Below, piece by piece: positions 62,588 through 64,000 of a stretch of 64,000 nt of DNA (its first letter is position 1; every line of letters begins with the position of its first letter). The notes beneath the pieces were generated by a model. That model was not told where the DNA came from. It saw only the letters and a program-made list of their open reading frames with translations, and made no database searches. Both the position numbers and the translations under genes were made by a program. Origin of the DNA: Phascolarctos cinereus (Eukaryota; Chordata; Mammalia; Diprotodontia; Phascolarctidae); contig NW_018344194.1 in the NCBI RefSeq assembly GCF_002099425.1, positions 1,116,001-1,180,000 on the forward strand, in the 5' to 3' direction.

Positions 62588-63085
62588 GGCCACCATTTGT
62601 TAAGCACTGACTGTGTGCATGCAAAGAAAAGTACAAGGCTCTCTCTGCCTTCAAGGAGCTCCCAGTCTAACAAAGGAAACAATATGGGAACAGCCGGGAA
62701 GATACACGGGATATACCGGGTAAATGCAGAGGAAGGCGGTGGGGGGGGGGGGGTGCCCAGAACAGGTGAGGTTTGGGCTGGGTCTCGAAGGCAGCCTGAG
62801 AACCTGGGAGGGGGAGGAGGCAGGGGCAGCCGGTGCTGAGACAGCAGTTGGAACATCCTGTCGGAGAGGTTTCAAGTCCACAGCTGGTGCTGAGACATAT
62901 GACGTGTGAAGGAGAGCAAAATGGAAGCTTGGAATGACTGGAAAGAGAGAAAGGATGGGCCAGGAAATTGGGGACTTTAAATGCCAGAGGAGTGTCCGCT
63001 TGATCCTGGAGGTGGACGGCAGAGAGGACAGACTGCTGCACGGGTCCAGAGGAGAGGAGAGGAGGAGCCACGGCAGCAGGGTCGG
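62588..63085 (-). mobile_element. L2 LINE, 3' UTR and ORF2 end
   Basis: CACCATTTGTTAAGCACTGA, CTGCCTTCAAGGAGCTCCCA, GGGCTGGGTCTCGAAGGCAG, GGGGACTTTAAATGCCAGAG and GTCCGCTTGATCCTGGAGGT. A run of about 13 G lies at 62742. Confidence 0.8.
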
Positions 63086-63379
63086 GGCGGAGTCAGAGAG
63101 AACGGGAGGCGAATGAGCAACAGGGCGAAATAACAGCGTTAGCGCGCTGATGGACTCGATCCCTGTTTGATGCTGGTGTTTAGCTGCACTTCCTGCTGGG
63201 AGATCTTCAGAGAAACCTCAGGACCCCTGGGTGTGGGGAGGATATCAGAGGCAAAGGCGGCAGATTTGGGAAAGGACGTCCCTTTGGGGCTCCCGCCTGG
63301 ACGATGGTCATAGCCTTCATAGCGCCAGCCTCTTCTCCCGCTCCATCTTCCACACAGGGACCACTAAACCTTTACTCCT
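63086..63379. other. Unassigned, CpG-moderate sequence
   Basis: Includes GCGTTAGCGCGCTGATGG (63137-63154). By hand count 63018-63441 has 22 CpGs in 424 bases. No exon or start site seen. Confidence 0.35.
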
Positions 63380-63852
63380 AAAGCACAAATCAGAAGGATC
63401 CCTCCGCTGCAGCTCTTCGTCACTCCCGGGATCAAACACCCGCTCCTCCCTCTGCTTGGTGTTGAAAGCCTCTACCACCCTCCTACTTTTCCAGACCAGG
63501 GCACACTTCCTTCACGCTCTCCCTTCCAGCCAGCCTACCCTGCTTTCTGCTCCTCTTGCGTGATTTGACATCTCCCATCTCCAAGTCTTTGCACAAGCTG
63601 TTCTCCGTGTCTGGGACGCCCTCCTCACTCAAAGTGATGCCCAAGGGCATCTCCTACAAGACGCCCTTCCCGATGCTTCCAACTGATAGTGCCTTTAAAA
63701 TCATACGTATTTTGTGTCCACTTATCTGTGTTGCTTCCCCCAATAGATTGTAAGCCCACTGAGGACAAAGGCTGCTGCACATTTGTCTTTGCATCTCCAA
63801 AGCCTGGCACAGACCCAACCCTAACCCTTTTAGTAAATGCTTGTTTGATGAA
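63380..63852 (+). mobile_element. L2 LINE, ORF2 end and 3' UTR
   Basis: CTTTGCACAAGCTGTTCTCC, GTCTGGGACGCCCTCCTCAC, GGGCATCTCCTACAAGACGC, CAATAGATTGTAAGCCCACT, TCTTTGCATCTCCAAAGCCT and TAGTAAATGCTTGTTTGATG. Confidence 0.88.
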
Positions 63853-63900
63853 TGGGTGGGTGGATGGGCACCTGGATGGATCAGTGAGTGAGTGAACGGA
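63853..63900 (+). repeat. Short GGAT/GTGA array at the L2 tail
   Basis: GAATGGGTGGGTGGATGGGC, then TGGATGGATCAGTGAGTGAG. It starts where the L2 tail would end. Confidence 0.75.
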
Positions 63901-64000
63901 GAACTCATGCATCCCAGAAGGCCAAGAAGCTTACCCACCAAGAGCAAAGAGCTCCCACCCTGGGCCACAGCCACTGGGCCTTGGTTTGCAGACTGGCAGG
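63901..64000. other. Unassigned right edge
   Basis: No recognised feature in the last 100 bases. Confidence 0.35.

Noticed and set aside
1-64000. Endogenous retrovirus, LTR or Polinton remnants
   Set aside because: I found no paired LTR-like ends, primer-binding site or gag/pol/env-like protein sequence. Reverse-transcriptase-related text is all L1-type LINE.

Overview
The window is non-coding mammalian DNA, and its repeat content points to a marsupial. It carries tRNA-derived SINEs that begin GCAGCTAGGTGGCACAGTGG, a longer SINE with an RTE/BovB-like tail, well-preserved LINE-2 (L2) copies with TGATTGA-type tails, MIR/THER1-type CORE-SINEs, L3/CR1 LINE fragments and L1 pieces. The sequence does not show whether the species is American or Australian. 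No bacterial, viral or organellar features are present.

I could not support any protein-coding exon, rRNA, tRNA or other RNA gene. The long open frames lie in tetranucleotide or purine/pyrimidine arrays, where stop codons are absent by composition, or in unrelated GC-rich sequence. The window is best read as an intergenic stretch or the inside of a very long intron.

Layout. 1-1.1 kb: 5' end of an antisense L1 with a SINE inside it. 1.1-7.1 kb: old L2 and MIR pieces and a large GGAT array (4.84-5.24 kb). 7.2-9.5 kb: a purine tract, a CpG-island-like cluster and a three-layer nest (L2 hit by L1, L1 hit by a SINE). 10.7-11.1 kb: a 19-bp minisatellite. 11-24 kb: L3, L2 and MIR pieces around unique blocks. 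24.2-24.7 kb: a GGAA/GA array. 25.4-27 kb: L2, L1, MIR and a hAT-like element. 28.8-29.5 kb: a C-rich minisatellite and a CT array. 30.8 kb: an ATGG array. 32-41 kb: mostly unique sequence with scattered L2 and MIR. 41.1-43.2 kb: a SINE and antisense L1. 45-49 kb: MIR, L3 with an L1 scrap inside, and unique blocks. 50.6-51.3 kb: a large GGGA/GGAT array. 51.8 kb: a full RTE-tailed SINE. 53-55.6 kb: L3, MIR, a compound microsatellite and head-to-head L2 copies. 57.7-58.8 kb: sense L1 split by L2. 59 kb: a GATA/GACG/GATG array. 60.4-63.9 kb: long L2 copies.

The strongest cross-window pattern is that most of the large simple-sequence arrays touch the 3' end of an L2 copy, which suggests the L2 tail seeded them. 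The other points of interest are the CpG cluster at 7.75-8.18 kb, opposite L1/L2 insertion orders at two loci, higher-order structure in several arrays, and unique AT-balanced blocks that could be conserved regulatory DNA. Repeat names are from memory of family consensus sequences, not from a search, and boundaries are generally good to about 10-30 bases.
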